From Hsuehochloa calcarea (taxonomy: Eukaryota; Streptophyta; Magnoliopsida; Poales; Poaceae), in contig CM070609.1 in the NCBI GenBank assembly GCA_036346395.1, positions 47,192,777-47,256,776 on the forward strand: a stretch of 64,000 bases of DNA, in the 5' to 3' direction. A model generated the notes under the pieces. That model was not told the origin of the DNA, ran no database searches, and was given only the letters and a program-made list of their open reading frames with translations. Made by a program: the position numbers and the translations under genes. This document shows, piece after piece, positions 12,141-24,500 of this stretch. Position 1 is the stretch's first letter, and each line of letters begins with the position of its first letter.

Positions 12141-12391
12141 TTATGCCTGAATTGCCTTCTTAATATGTAAATCAACACAACACAATCCATCTAATAAATA
12201 GATAAAGATAGAGTGTGCCTAGGCCATGTGAGTGCCGGGCCGCCATTTGACCAACAGTACCCCTGCGCTTCCCGCCTTTTCCTCATTTATCCCCGCTCCC
12301 CTCTCCTCTCTACCTCTCCGCCTCGAGCTACTCGCAAAACAGTAACCTTCTCGAAGCTTTCATTCCAGAGCCCTTGAGGCGAGAGCTCTCC
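12141..12391 (+). promoter_or_regulatory. Promoter and 5' leader of the ankyrin-TPR gene
   Basis: This is the only non-transposon sequence between the hAT remnant and the start codon. An AT-rich patch (AATAAATAGATAAAGATAG, about 12190-12209) could serve as a TATA region. A pyrimidine-rich stretch (about 12290-12320, CTCCCCTCTCCTCTCTACCTC) resembles the Y-patch common at grass transcription starts. The start site itself cannot be fixed from sequence. Any regulatory DNA further upstream would lie in or beyond the hAT element. Confidence 0.45.
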
Positions 12392-12572
12392 ATGGCCTCC
12401 TCCTCCTCACGACCCCCCTCCTCCAGGAGATCCTACTCGCAGACGCAGCCACAGACGCAGCGATTCCCCAAATCCATGGTCGTGAGCGCTAACCCTAGCG
12501 TCTCCCAGGACGATATTGCGCCCGTGCAGATCCTCTGCGCGGCGACAGAGGGCGACATCCCCCGCGTGAGGA
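12392..12572 (+). CDS. Exon 1 of the ankyrin-TPR gene
   Basis: Encodes the Ser/Arg/Gln-rich start and the helix PVQILCAATEGDIPRVR. The ATG at 12392 lacks a strong context, but it is the first ATG of the frame after the pyrimidine-rich leader. The donor is GA|GTAAGA; the last base begins the Lys codon completed in exon 2. Confidence 0.85.
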
Positions 12573-15500
12573 GTAAGATCCCGCAACGCCGTGGATCGAT
12601 TTTTGGTGCTCGTGAATCGCGAGGATCTGATGCGATTTGATTGCTTGTGGGGGGTGGGGGGATTTTGGGGAATTATGTATGCAGAGCTGGCGGAGCGGCT
12701 GAAGATGGCGGGGAAAGGTGTGGAGGAGGCGGCGGCGGCGGTCAAGGACCCGCGGTACAGGCGGCGTGGGCCGCTTCACATGGCGGCGTGGGCCGGGAGG
12801 CTGGAGATGTGCAAGTTCCTGATCAAGGATCTCCACCTCGACGTCAACACGGCCGATGGTGATGGTAATTTAATTTGTTGCTAGCACTATTGTATTTGCA
12901 TAGTATTAGATTAGTGGGTGCCATTGCTCCGGTGCGATCGTGCGAAACCTCTATGAGGTGCTGGGGAGAATGGGATTCTGTTGAGGAGCATGGGAAGCCT
13001 GTGCTACGATTTGTGGGAGGGTGAGTTTGTTGATTCCTTCCGAAAGATGTGAATGCCACATCAGTGCGGCATGGAAATATGCTTTATTTATTTATTTGAG
13101 AGAAAAATTGTTGGAAGCTGGTTGTGGTGACGCAAGCTGTGTATTGGATTTGGAGCAGAGGAAATGTGGTAATCGTGACCAATGCTCCTGCCTTTCTTGG
13201 TTTTTGGAGTGTGGTTGGTAGTTAGTGTTCACTCAGTTGTGCAATTCGGCAAATGCTGGTGCTGCTGAAGGATGGCTTTTGTTTTGAAAGGCTGAAGACC
13301 ACCACCAGGCACCACCTACCAATTTGCATCGAAAATAGAAGCCTGTAATGTTGAAGGGTGGATTATGTGGATCGTGGGGCTATGATATGCGATCATTAGT
13401 TTCTTTTATTTTCTTGTTGATGGGATGCCTGTCAAATCTTGTGTTTTTATTGTTTTGGAGTAATACATTTGTTTACCTTACAAAGGTTTGGCAGATAATT
13501 GATTTCTGTGAAAATGCATGTTGATCATAGATCTGTAAAATATGATTTTTTTCGATGTAGCATCGAGACCAATGATGACATTGTGAGTGAAAGTTCTTGC
13601 CCTTCTTTTTAATTTTCTGGTATTCACCAATAATACCTGCTTGGGCAATGTTCTAGTATGCATTTTGCAGGTGCAATGATAATTGATTATATATCACTTT
13701 ATTTGGTCGGAAGCAAGAACCATTGATCATTCTGATGAAGTGTTTGCCATTTCTTGTGCTCTTGCTAGGTGTGACACCTCTAATATTTGCAATATATGGT
13801 AGTGGATCTACAGCCGTTGTAAGGCTTCTTCTTGATCGTGGTGCTGATCTAAACAAAGCAGACAGGAATGGGCTTACTGCGCTCCACACTGCAACATTTC
13901 AAGGTTCTCTGTGCCCTTGCATTTGTGTGTTTTATACTATTTTTAGTTGGTCTTTGAGGTTTATTTTAGGACTATCCTGCCAAAGCTGTTATGTCATATT
14001 TAATCCAAAATTGGTTGCAATGTTCATCTATTACGACTTGATCTGGGTTGATGTTGTAGGGAAGAATGAAGGTGCAAACAAGACTCTGGGCGGGACTGTA
14101 GTGGGTACAGCGAGCGCTGGAACTCACCGGTGATCGTAGGTCGGGGCTTGTCCCCAGCTAGAGCTAGATGCGTTGCGGTAGAAGAGAAGGAAGATACTAA
14201 ATAGAATATATTGCTTAACTTCCGAAATACAATTGAGTGCCTTCTTATGAAGGACTAGCTAATGTATCCGAAAGGGATGCTCTAATCTATCTTACCAATC
14301 CTGAAGGGATACTTTCCTAACATAACTTACCTAAAGCTATCTGTAAATAAACATCCATTGTGCAATGCCTCCAATCGTGAGATGCGGTTCAGAATCGCTT
14401 CTGATCGGTATTCACTGCGACTTGCCGATTCGACACGATTGCGTTGCAACAGCGGCTTGACGGAGAATTTCCGTCCAAAGGAGTCCATAACATTTCCGTC
14501 GTCTTGGAGAAATAGTTCGTCTTCGTGCTGGATATGAGGATAATGCTGGCGAAAATCCAAAAGCAAAAGCCAAGATGCCTCAGTAGTTGGTCGATCATCC
14601 CAACGAATCAAAATCTCCCAGCCGGTCGACGTAAAATGGGAGTGTAGAACCTGAGCTGGTTTGGGAGGTTTGGGAATAACACGACCATGATGAATGTTAG
14701 GCAATGGAAAAATATGAGTCGGTGGATCCACATGAAATGGTTTCAACAAAGCGACATGAAATACATCGTGAAGGCGGGCACGAAGAGGTAACTTTAAACG
14801 TAAGCAACGGTGCCGATGCGCTGCACAATTTGATATGGCTTGAAGAAATGAGGAGAGAGCTTGCCAAGAGGTGGCCGTCCCAAAGATACCGCAGCGCGCT
14901 GATGAAGACGAAGCCAAATCCACTGCCCGACCTCAAATTCAACCTCACGATGTGTTTTATCATAATGCGCCTTCATATAATTCTAAGCTTGAAGTAATCT
15001 GTCACGAATTTCAGCAAGAAATTCATCCCGTTCCACAAGCTAATTATCGACGGCCGCAATACGTGCGATACTAGGCTCATAAGGGACCAAAACGAGAGGA
15101 TCACACCCATAGACACCGCGAAAAGAGGTAGCACGCAGAGTTGTCTGAAAAGAGGAATTGTAACAAAATTTCGCCAAAGGAAGCCAACGAAGCCAATCCT
15201 TTGGTCTATCCCTAGACAGACAATGAAGATACATACCAATGATGCAATTGACGACTTCTGTTTGGCCATCCGATTGTGGGTGAAACGCGGAACTGAGGTG
15301 CAACTTGGAGCCGGCAAGATGAAATATCTTAGACCAAAAAGAGCTGGTAAAAACAGGATCACGGTCACTCACAATAAACGACGGAATACCATGAAGCCGG
15401 ACAATATTGTCAAAGAAAACATGGGCAACTGAACTAGCAGTGTAGGGATGTTCGAGTGCCACAAAGTGAGCGTATTTTGAGAAGCGATCCACGACGGTAG

Positions 15501-18500
15501 GAACGACTGACTTGCCATGTACCTCAGGAAAAACCTTCTACTAAATCCATCAAAAAATCACCCCACACTTGATGAGGAACGACCAGTGGTTGGAGAAGAC
15601 CAGACAGATGTAAATGTTCAGATTTGTTATGTTGACAAACAGCGCAACCCCGGACAAACTCCTGAACCAAGCGACGCATATTAGGAACATAAAATTGAGA
15701 TCGAAGACGATGAAGAGTTTTCTGTGTGCCTTCGTGACTTGACTGGTGAGCATCAACTAATAGTGTTGTCCAAACGACAGAATCGGGTGGAACAAAAATT
15801 CGGCCGTGAAACAAGTCGTCGACTACAGACTAGCCAGCAGTTGCACTCCGGCCAGAATGTCAGTCCGTCGCTGGACCAAGTCGGCCCGCGTGAGGATTTC
15901 TTGACAAAGATCGTCGAAGAGAGTGGAACGAGGCCCGGTCACAGCATGTATTGCCATATGGTCCTCCATGCGACGAGATAGCGCATCAGCCGTAGTATTT
16001 TGCCAACCTGGTCGGTACTCGACAGAAAAAGTATAACCAAAAAGTTAGCTGACCCAATGATGTTGCAGTATGGTAGAAAGCCTTCGATCAAGTAGAAACT
16101 ATAACGATCTGTCCGAACGCGAAAAGAACGACCCCACAAATAAGGACGCCAATGTCGAATTGCCTTGACCAATCTAATGAGTTCACGCTCATAGGCTGCA
16201 AGTTTAGCATGTTGTGGCGCCACAACACGGCTAAAAAATGCCAACGGTCGATCCCCTTGATGTAAGATAGCACCAAATCCCGTGCTGGACGCATCACAAT
16301 CGACGGTGAATTAAGCAGTGACATCGGGAAGTTGCAACACTGGCGCGGACGCGAGGGTTGTTTTGAGGGCGGAAAACGCATGAGCAGCCTTGTCGCTCCA
16401 TACAAATGCCTCTTTTTTCGTCAACTTAGTGAGAGGAGTTGCAATAGGGCCATAATCTTTGATGAACTTACGATAATAACCCGTGAGACCAAGGAACACT
16501 CTCAAAGCCCGGACGGAAGTAGGGACAAGCCAATTTGCCACTGTCGAAACTTTCTCAGGATCCATTGTCACACCATGACCGGAAATAATGTGGCCTAAAT
16601 ATGCAACTGAATCCAAACCAAAAGAACACTTGGAGCGCTTAAGAAATATTGATGCTCGGCTAGCAGTTGAAAAATGGCACACACCTGCTGAATATGCTCT
16701 AACCAAGAAGAACTGTAAATCAAAGTGTCATAAAAAACACCAAGCCAAAACGACGAATAAACGACTTAAGAATGTCATTCATAAGAGCTTGAAAAATTGC
16801 TAGCGCGTTGGTAAGGCCAAAAGGCATAACTAAGAACTCAAAGTGGCAGTGATGTGTGCGGATAGCAGTCTTTTCAACATCGGCTGGATGCATTTGGATT
16901 TGATGATAGCCGCTCTGTAGATCAAGCTTTGTGAAAAAACAGGCACCTTTGAGCTCATCTAGCAACCCATCGACGACCGGAATCGGAAATTTATCTTTGA
17001 TGGTCTTGTCATTCAAGGTGTGATGGTCACAACACAGAAATGCCAAGTTGCATCTTGCCTTTTGACCAAAAGGACTAGCGCTGAAAATGCTGACGTGCTG
17101 GCCCTAATGATGCCCTGTTGAAGCATGTCGTCACATTGTCGCTCAATTTCATCCTTCAAAAGTTGCGGATATCGATATGGCTGAACAACCACTGGAGCTG
17201 TGTCCGGATGTGATGATCCTGTCGGCGGGGCGGAGGAAGGCCACATGGGATGTCAAAGAGGTGCGAACTCGAGCAACAATTCGGCCAGGACGGCCAACGG
17301 AGTGCATGCATGCACGCATGGGAATGCCGCGGTCAGTAACGATGCCTTGCCATGCAAGTTGATGATCCTGCCACCAAAAAGACATGGTGAGTCGATCAAA
17401 CTCCCAAACGATTGGCCCGAGAGCACGGAGCCATTGAATTCCCAACACCACGTCAAAGCCTTCCAATGGTAAAGCGTAGCAGTTGACGTGGAAAAACTCG
17501 CTGTTGATGTCGATGTGCATACCACGGTGCACCCTCAAGCTAGCGACACGATCGCCATTAGCCACGGTAACCTTCATTCCAGGAAGTGGGTTCAGGCGAA
17601 CCCCAATACGCTCGACAACTCCATTGGCCAGAAAATTATGAGTCGAACCAGAGGCAACCAATTAGACGCCTTGAGCTTCATGGTACGGTTTATGCTCACA
17701 CCTGTAATAGCATGCAATGAAATTTGTATATCGGTGTCTGCCGATTTAGCAACGTCGTCATCATCCTTAAGCTCAAGGAGATAGATGTCCTTTAACGAAC
17801 AAGTATGATCACGAGAGAACTTGGCCGGGTAGTTATAACACAATCCTTGAGACGGCGATCATTCATCTTTGTTGGAGTAAGGCGTTGAAACCTATAATTC
17901 AATGGAGCTGGCAGCAACGGTCCACGGGATGTGGTTGGCACCATAGAGCTGGCCGACCCAGAACTCGACGCCGTCGAACCTGATAGCGTGAATATTGCTT
18001 GATATTGATCTGAATAACAGAAGTACAATATATATATCTCTGCCGAAGATCTTCCTCTACCTGATTTATAGAAACAAGACCAGGGAGAAGATCTGGGAGA
18101 TCAGGCGCATAAGGAAAGGCTAGGCGGGAAGGACTCAACCGCCAGCCACCTAAAGATAGAAGGGGATCACCTAAATAGGGAAAGAGATAAACTCTAACAC
18201 CCTTCGATCGGAACGTCCACAGAGATGACGTTAAGACCGGCGAAACTCACAAAAAGCGAAGTGGGAAGACCCTTGGTGAAGATGTCGAGAAGCGGGATGT
18301 CGTCGGGACATGGAGAACGCGAACATCTCCAATAGCAACACGCCTTCATGGACGAAGTGGAGATCGATCTCGACATGCTTCGATGCGGCGATCTTTCAAC
18401 GAGTTGGTTGATAAGTAGACAAAGCGACATTATCACAATAGACCAAGGTGCTCTTCGTCGGGGATCGTGGAGTTCTGTAACAACCGTCGGCGGCAAGCCT

Positions 18501-21500
18501 CGCCACGCCATTGGCGACCGCTCGATACTCGGCCTCAAGATCGAGCGGGACACCGTGTTCGCCGCTTGGAGGACCAGAAACCAAGTTGTCACCAAGGAAC
18601 ACAACAGAGCTCGAAGTAGACTTGCGTGTGTCCGGGACAACCACCAATCAAGATCGGTGTAGACAAGCGAGCGAGGTCGCCGACGGTCGCGAAGAAGGCC
18701 ATGACCAATTGTACCTTGCGGATAACGATGATGCGCGAATCTGCGGAGAGATGAACGCCACGAGGATCATGCATGTGGAGACACACCGCCGAAGCGGCAT
18801 AAGAGATATCGGGCCGAGCGAAGGTGTAATGCGCAAGGCACCAACCAAAGCTGCGATCGAGCGGGTGAAATTGTGTGCACCGTGCCGTCGTGGAGGAGAC
18901 CTTGGCATGAGTGTCGACGGGGTCTTTGACGGCTTGCGATTAGTCATGCCGGCTCGCTCAAGGACATCCGAGTGTCTTCCGTTGCCAGAAAGAAAGAGGC
19001 CCGCAGAACGGCTGGCGAATGACCACACCTGTGAAGTGATGGAGGACACCGAGATCCTTCATGGAGAATTCTTTCTGAAGTGTAGTGATGATGCGACGAA
19101 GGAGATCCTGGCTGGAAGCAGTGAGGACAATGTCATCCACATATAGCAGTAAGTATGCCCTGTCGGTCCCGTGGCGATAGATGAACAAGGAGGTGTCAGA
19201 CTTGGCCTCAGTGAATCCCAAAGTGAGCAAGTGCGTAGCAAAGCGACTATACCAGGCACGAGGCGCCTGCTTCAAACCATACAGGGACTTGTTGAGACGA
19301 AAAACAGCATGTGGCTGAGTAGGATCAACAAAACACGTGGGTGTGGAGATGAGACGCCCTGCTGAGAGTGCCATGCAAGAAGGCATTCTTGACGTCGAGC
19401 TGGTGAACCGGCCAGTGTTGGGAGAGCGCCAGGGATAGAACAGTGCGAATAGTCGCAGGCTTGACCACCGGACTGAAAGTCTCGTCATAATCCACACCTG
19501 GGCGCTGGGTGAAGCCACGGAGGACCCAACGGGCCTTATATCTGTCGAGGGAACCATCGGCATGGAACTTGTGGCGGAAAATCCACTTGCCGGTGACGAT
19601 GTTGGCGCCGAAAGGACGCGGGACAAGATCCCACGTGGTGTTGGAGAGCAAGGCGCCGTACTCCTCTTCCATCGCGCGTCGCCAGTGCGGATCGGCGAGG
19701 GCGCTGCGATAGGTCTTCGGAATGGGCGAGAGGGCCGTGGCACTGAACGCGGCTGGCAGACGAAAGCCAGACTTGCCGCGGGTGGCCATCCCATGCTGGT
19801 TAACCACCGGGGCGATGGGGACGACACCGTGGAAACCGGCAGTGCGAGTGCCACGGACAGCGCCGGTAGACGATGTGGTGACGACGGCGCCAGACACCAA
19901 TAGAAGCGCAGCGTGCCGCGTGCGGCATCGGCGGGCGCGCCTTGGCGCCGTAGAGGGGAGGCGCGTGGCGCGCAGTGACGGCCGCTGGCGTGGCGAAGTC
20001 GGGAGCCATCGGGCCGCAGCGTGGCGACACGTGAAGGCGACTCGCGTGGCCTCGCGTGGCGCGGCAGTGAAAGCGACTCCGTGGCGGCGTGTGCGCGGGG
20101 AAGTCGGGGCCATCGGGCGCCGCGCGTGGCGCGGCGGGTGAAGGCGACTCCGTGGCGCGTGTGGCGCGCGTGCGGTAAACGGGGTGGCATCGAGCCAGCT
20201 GCAGCGGGCGTCAACGGCCGTGAAGGGCGCGACGTTGGTCGCAAAGAATCGCGGGCGGCGAGGCGCCAGGCGAGGCGAGGCGAGGACCTGTAGGGGAGGT
20301 ACCGATCGGAAAGACCGAAACCTCAAACTCAGACAAGAAGTCAAGGTCAGTGGACGATGTGCGAGAGCCAGCGAGGGGAAAGCATGTCTCATCAAAAATC
20401 ACATGGCGGGAAGTAATGATTCTGTTGGACGAAAGGTCCAAACAGCGATAACCCTTGTGGTTACTGGAGTAGCCAAGAAAGACGCAAAGACTCGATCGGG
20501 GAGCAAGCTTGTGAGGCGCGGTGGCGGACATGTTGGGGTAACATGCGCAGCCGAACACACGGAGGTGGTCGTAGGAGGGATGGGAACCAAACAAGGCAAA
20601 GTGGGGTGCCGAAGTGCGGTGTTTTGGTGGGTAGGCGATTGAGGAGGTATGTTGCGGTGTGAAGGCCTTCGACCCAATATGACGGGGCAAGGGAGGCCTG
20701 AAAGAGCATGGAACGTATGATGTTATTAATGGAACGAATCATACGCTCGGCTTTACCGTTTTGAGAGGACGTGTAGGGGCACGACATCCGGAGTAGGACG
20801 CCATTGGTGAGAAAGAAGGTGCGAGTTGAGGAGTTATCAAACTCGCGGCCGTTGTCACACTGAATGCTCCGAATGGTGTAACCGAACTGCGTCTTCACAT
20901 AAGAGAAAAAATTAGCCAAGGCGGGAAACATCTCGGATTTGAGCCGAAGCGGAAATGTCCAAAGGAAGTGCGAGCAATCATCAAGAATAACAAGATAATA
21001 TTTGTAACCGGACACACTGGTAACAGGGGAGGTCCACAGATCACAATGAATCAAATCGAAATTCTTAAGAGCTCGCGAGGAGGAAGTTCCAAAAGGTAAT
21101 CTAATGTGACGCCCAACTTGGCATGCATGACAAAGAGAATCACTAGTAGTTTTATTCCAACGGATGGCGGAGGTACTAGCGAGTTTGGACAGAGCCTCAT
21201 GCCCAGGATGCCCAAGACGACGATGCCAAGTGGTGAAGGGGGGTGCTGCAACAAGGGCGCAAGACTCCGTGGAATGCACTGGGGCGGTGAGAGTGTAGAG
21301 GGGCCCAGAGCTATTGCACCTGGCGATCACGCTCCGGGAATTGAGATCCTTCAAAGAGAGGCCAAACGGGTCAAATTCGACAGAACAATTATTATCAATA
21401 GTGAACTGACGAACAGAGATGAGGTTTTTAATGATATCAGGGGCAACAAGGATATTATTGAGATAAAAGGGACCCGGTAGGACAGAGTGGCCAGATGCTG

Positions 21501-24500
21501 TGACAGGTAAAGTAGATCCATTGCCAACGACAATGGAGGAGGAGCGTGGTGGGCGAAACAAGGAGATGTTACCAGTGTCTGGAGTCATATGACTGGAGGC
21601 GCCGGAGTCCATGACCCAATCAGTTGCACCGGGAGGATTGAGAGTCATGGTGCTGAAGTTGCTGGTGAGGGACTGCTGATCCCAAGATCCGGACCACGGT
21701 GTCCACGGTGAGGCCTGGTGAGCCGAGGCAGCAGGTATCGTGGTGGGCTGTGGAGGTGGCCCAAAAAGCCGCCTTGAGCCGCCCGACAGCGTCGGCGAGA
21801 ATAGCCCGGGGCGAAGCGGGTGAAGTTGGCGGCGGAGGCGCGTAGTGGGCAGGGGTAGCGCCAGGCTCTTTGGGCGCGGCGCGCGGCGCGCTCGCCACTC
21901 TAGCTGCGGACCGCCACATGGTAATTTGCCCGGCCCACGGGTTGTAGATGGAGGGCCATGGCGCTGTGCTGTTTGTTGCCACCGCCACCGTTGTTACAGC
22001 AGCCGGCGACCTCCAGCGGCAGAGCTGCGCCGGTGCTTCCGGGGCGCCGTGTAGCGGTGGATCCGCCATAGGCACCGCCGCCACCGGATGGAGGGTGCCG
22101 GGAAGCGAGCAGCCGGAAGGCGCGTCGAGCGGCGACGCGAGGGCGGTCGCCGGAGGTGGTGTGGGCGCGCTGGAGTCGATCTCCTCGAGGATGAGGTCGT
22201 TGCGGACCTCATCGAAGGAGGGGAACGGCTTGGAGCGCTTGAAGTGGGCCTTCATGTGGGCGAATTTCTCGTTCAGGCCGCGCAGCACATTGAGGACGAG
22301 GGTGCGGTCGCGGATGACCTCGCCGAGGTCGCCGAGAGCGTCGGCCATCCCCTTCATCTTCTTGGCATGAGTCGCCGATCGAGGTCGCCCTGCACGAAGA
22401 CACGAAATTCGGCGTCGAGGCGAAGGGCACGAGCTTCGTGGTTGCCGAGGAATTGCGCCTCGACGGTGATCCAGGCGCGGCGTGCTGTGCCGTTGCGGGT
22501 GCGGGCGGACTCCATCACTTTCGGGGAAGCGTGCCCAGCACCACGCACGGGGCGGCGTCCATGCGCCGCCAGGGGGACGGCGGAAAGCGGCGTCGAGAGG
22601 GCGTGTCGGCGAGGGCGTACCGCTCGAGGGTGAGGAGGACGAGGTCGCGCCAGCGGTTGTAGTGGGAGGAGAGGGGTTCCAGAACCATGGGCACGAGGGC
22701 ACGGATGTTCTGGACGCCCGCCGCCTGCGCGTGGAGATTGGCGATGGTGGCGGCCTCGTAGTCGTGGACGTCGAGGTCGTCGGCGAGCCGCTGCCGTCGC
22801 GTGGGCGAAGCGCGTTGCGCAGGTGGGAAAGCGGCGTCGCGGCGAGATCGGGCGTTTGAATCGGCGGGCGGCGTTCGCCAGCGAGGCGTCTGGCGGCGCG
22901 ACACGATCTCGGCGCGGCGGCGGCCTTGTCGACCTCGATGGCGGCGTCAACGAGTCTGGCGGGTTTTCTCCCGTCGGGCAGCGTCCTCGTGCATTGCGTG
23001 GCATCGGCCAGCGCGTGGAGCGGGCGGAGGATCACCAGGTGGCATGGCGGCGGCGCAGGCAGGGGAGGTTTTAGCGGAAGCGAGTGGTCACGGGATCGTG
23101 ACGGTTTCTTGATACCATGATAGCGTGAATATTGCTTGATATTGATCTGAATAACAGAAGTACAATATATATATCTCTGCCGAAGATCTTCCTCTACCTG
23201 ATTTATAGAAACAAGACCAGGGAGAAGATCTGGGAGATCAGGCGCATAAGGAAAGGCTAGGCGGGAAGGACTCAACCGCCAGCCACCTAAAGATAGAAGG
23301 GGATCACCTAAATAGGGAAAGAGATAAACTCTAACAGAACCAATTGTTGGCGCAGATGAACCAGCAATTGCAGGCGTTAGCTTGATCGTCCTAGGAGGAA
23401 TTGGCGTCGAGGAACGCATGGCAGACGACCCGCGAACTAGTGGCAGGACGTCGACCGCGTCGTCCTCCCCACGATGCTCGTACACGCTGGCGAGGCTCAT
23501 CGCTGTTTGTAAATTGGACGGATTTTGAAGCTCGATATCCGTCTTCAGTGGATTATGGAGCCCGACCATAAACAATTGAACCTATTGCTTGGACGAAAGT
23601 TGTTCGGTACGACAAAGAAGCGCCAAAAACTGTTGTTGATATTCTTGAACTGTGTCGGCTCGCCGGAGGTGAGCTAATTCGCTGAGTGGGTTGCTACGCA
23701 AAGGTGGCCCAAAATGCATGTTCACGAAGTCCACAAAACGAGGCCAAGACATGATGCCCTCGTCACTCTCAAGCTGATAGTACCAAAGCTATATGTTGCC
23801 AGTGAGATGGTAGGTGGCAAGCCAATCTTTTTCCTCCATGGTCCGCTGCCCTTGAAAAAAAATGTCGCACCGATAAAGCCATGGCATGGGGTCCTCGTCT
23901 GCGCTGTACGTGGGAAATTCCAACCTGTGAAACCTTGGCACACTGAAGGCCTCCTTGCCCAACCGGCCACCTCCTGATGTTCGTGTCGGCGCCGGTAGTT
24001 GAAACTGCGGTGTAGGCGGGTGTATTTGAGATGCCATCACTTCGCCGGTTGGTCCTCCGGTTTGGAGCTTCTCTGTTCGCGCAATATGCATATCATGGAT
24101 ATCCAGCCGATGGTTCAACGTGGATAGTTTAGCAAGAATTTGATTCAGTTTTGCTGAATCGTCTCGTCCATGGGCGGGTGCCGCCTGAGCTTCAGGGTCG
24201 TCACCAGACATGGAGGATGGCTCGGTGTTCGGCTCTGATACCAAATTGTTACGGCTTGATCTGGGCTGATGTCGCAGGGAAGAATGAAGGTGCAAACAAG
24301 ACTCCGGGTGGGAGCGTAGTGGGTACGGTGAGCGCTAGAACTCACTGGTGATCGCAGGTCGGGGCTTGTCCCCGGCCAGAGCTAGATGCGTTGCGGTAGA
24401 AGAGAAGGAAAGTACTAAATTGAATATATTGCTTAACTTCCGAAATACAATTGAGTGCCTTCTTATGAAGGACTAGCTAACGTATCCGAAAGGGATACCC

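Larger units (their letters stand above)
17981..23336 (-). mobile_element. Ty1/Copia element with identical LTRs, nested in the Gypsy gag
   Basis: The LTRs 17981-18199 and 23118-23336 (219 bp each) look identical by eye, and a perfect GAACC duplication flanks the element (17976-17980 and 23337-23341). The primer-binding site (TGGTATCAAGAAAC type) is adjacent at about 23104-23117. The domain order gag, protease, integrase, RT, RNase H is Copia. Identical LTRs mean a very recent insertion, the latest event in intron 3. The internal region is GC-rich in gag and between integrase and RT. Confidence 0.93.

Noticed and set aside
18958..20244. A 428-codon minus-strand open reading
   Set aside because: Only its last third is reverse transcriptase; the Arg/Pro-rich first part is an out-of-frame translation of GC-rich Copia sequence.
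22088..23112. Several Gly/Arg-rich plus-strand open readings
   Set aside because: Antisense shadows of the GC-rich gag of the minus-strand Copia element.
21620..23575. A 651-codon minus-strand open reading
   Set aside because: It reads through the Copia LTR and joins Gypsy gag to out-of-frame Copia gag. Only scattered parts are real coding sequence.
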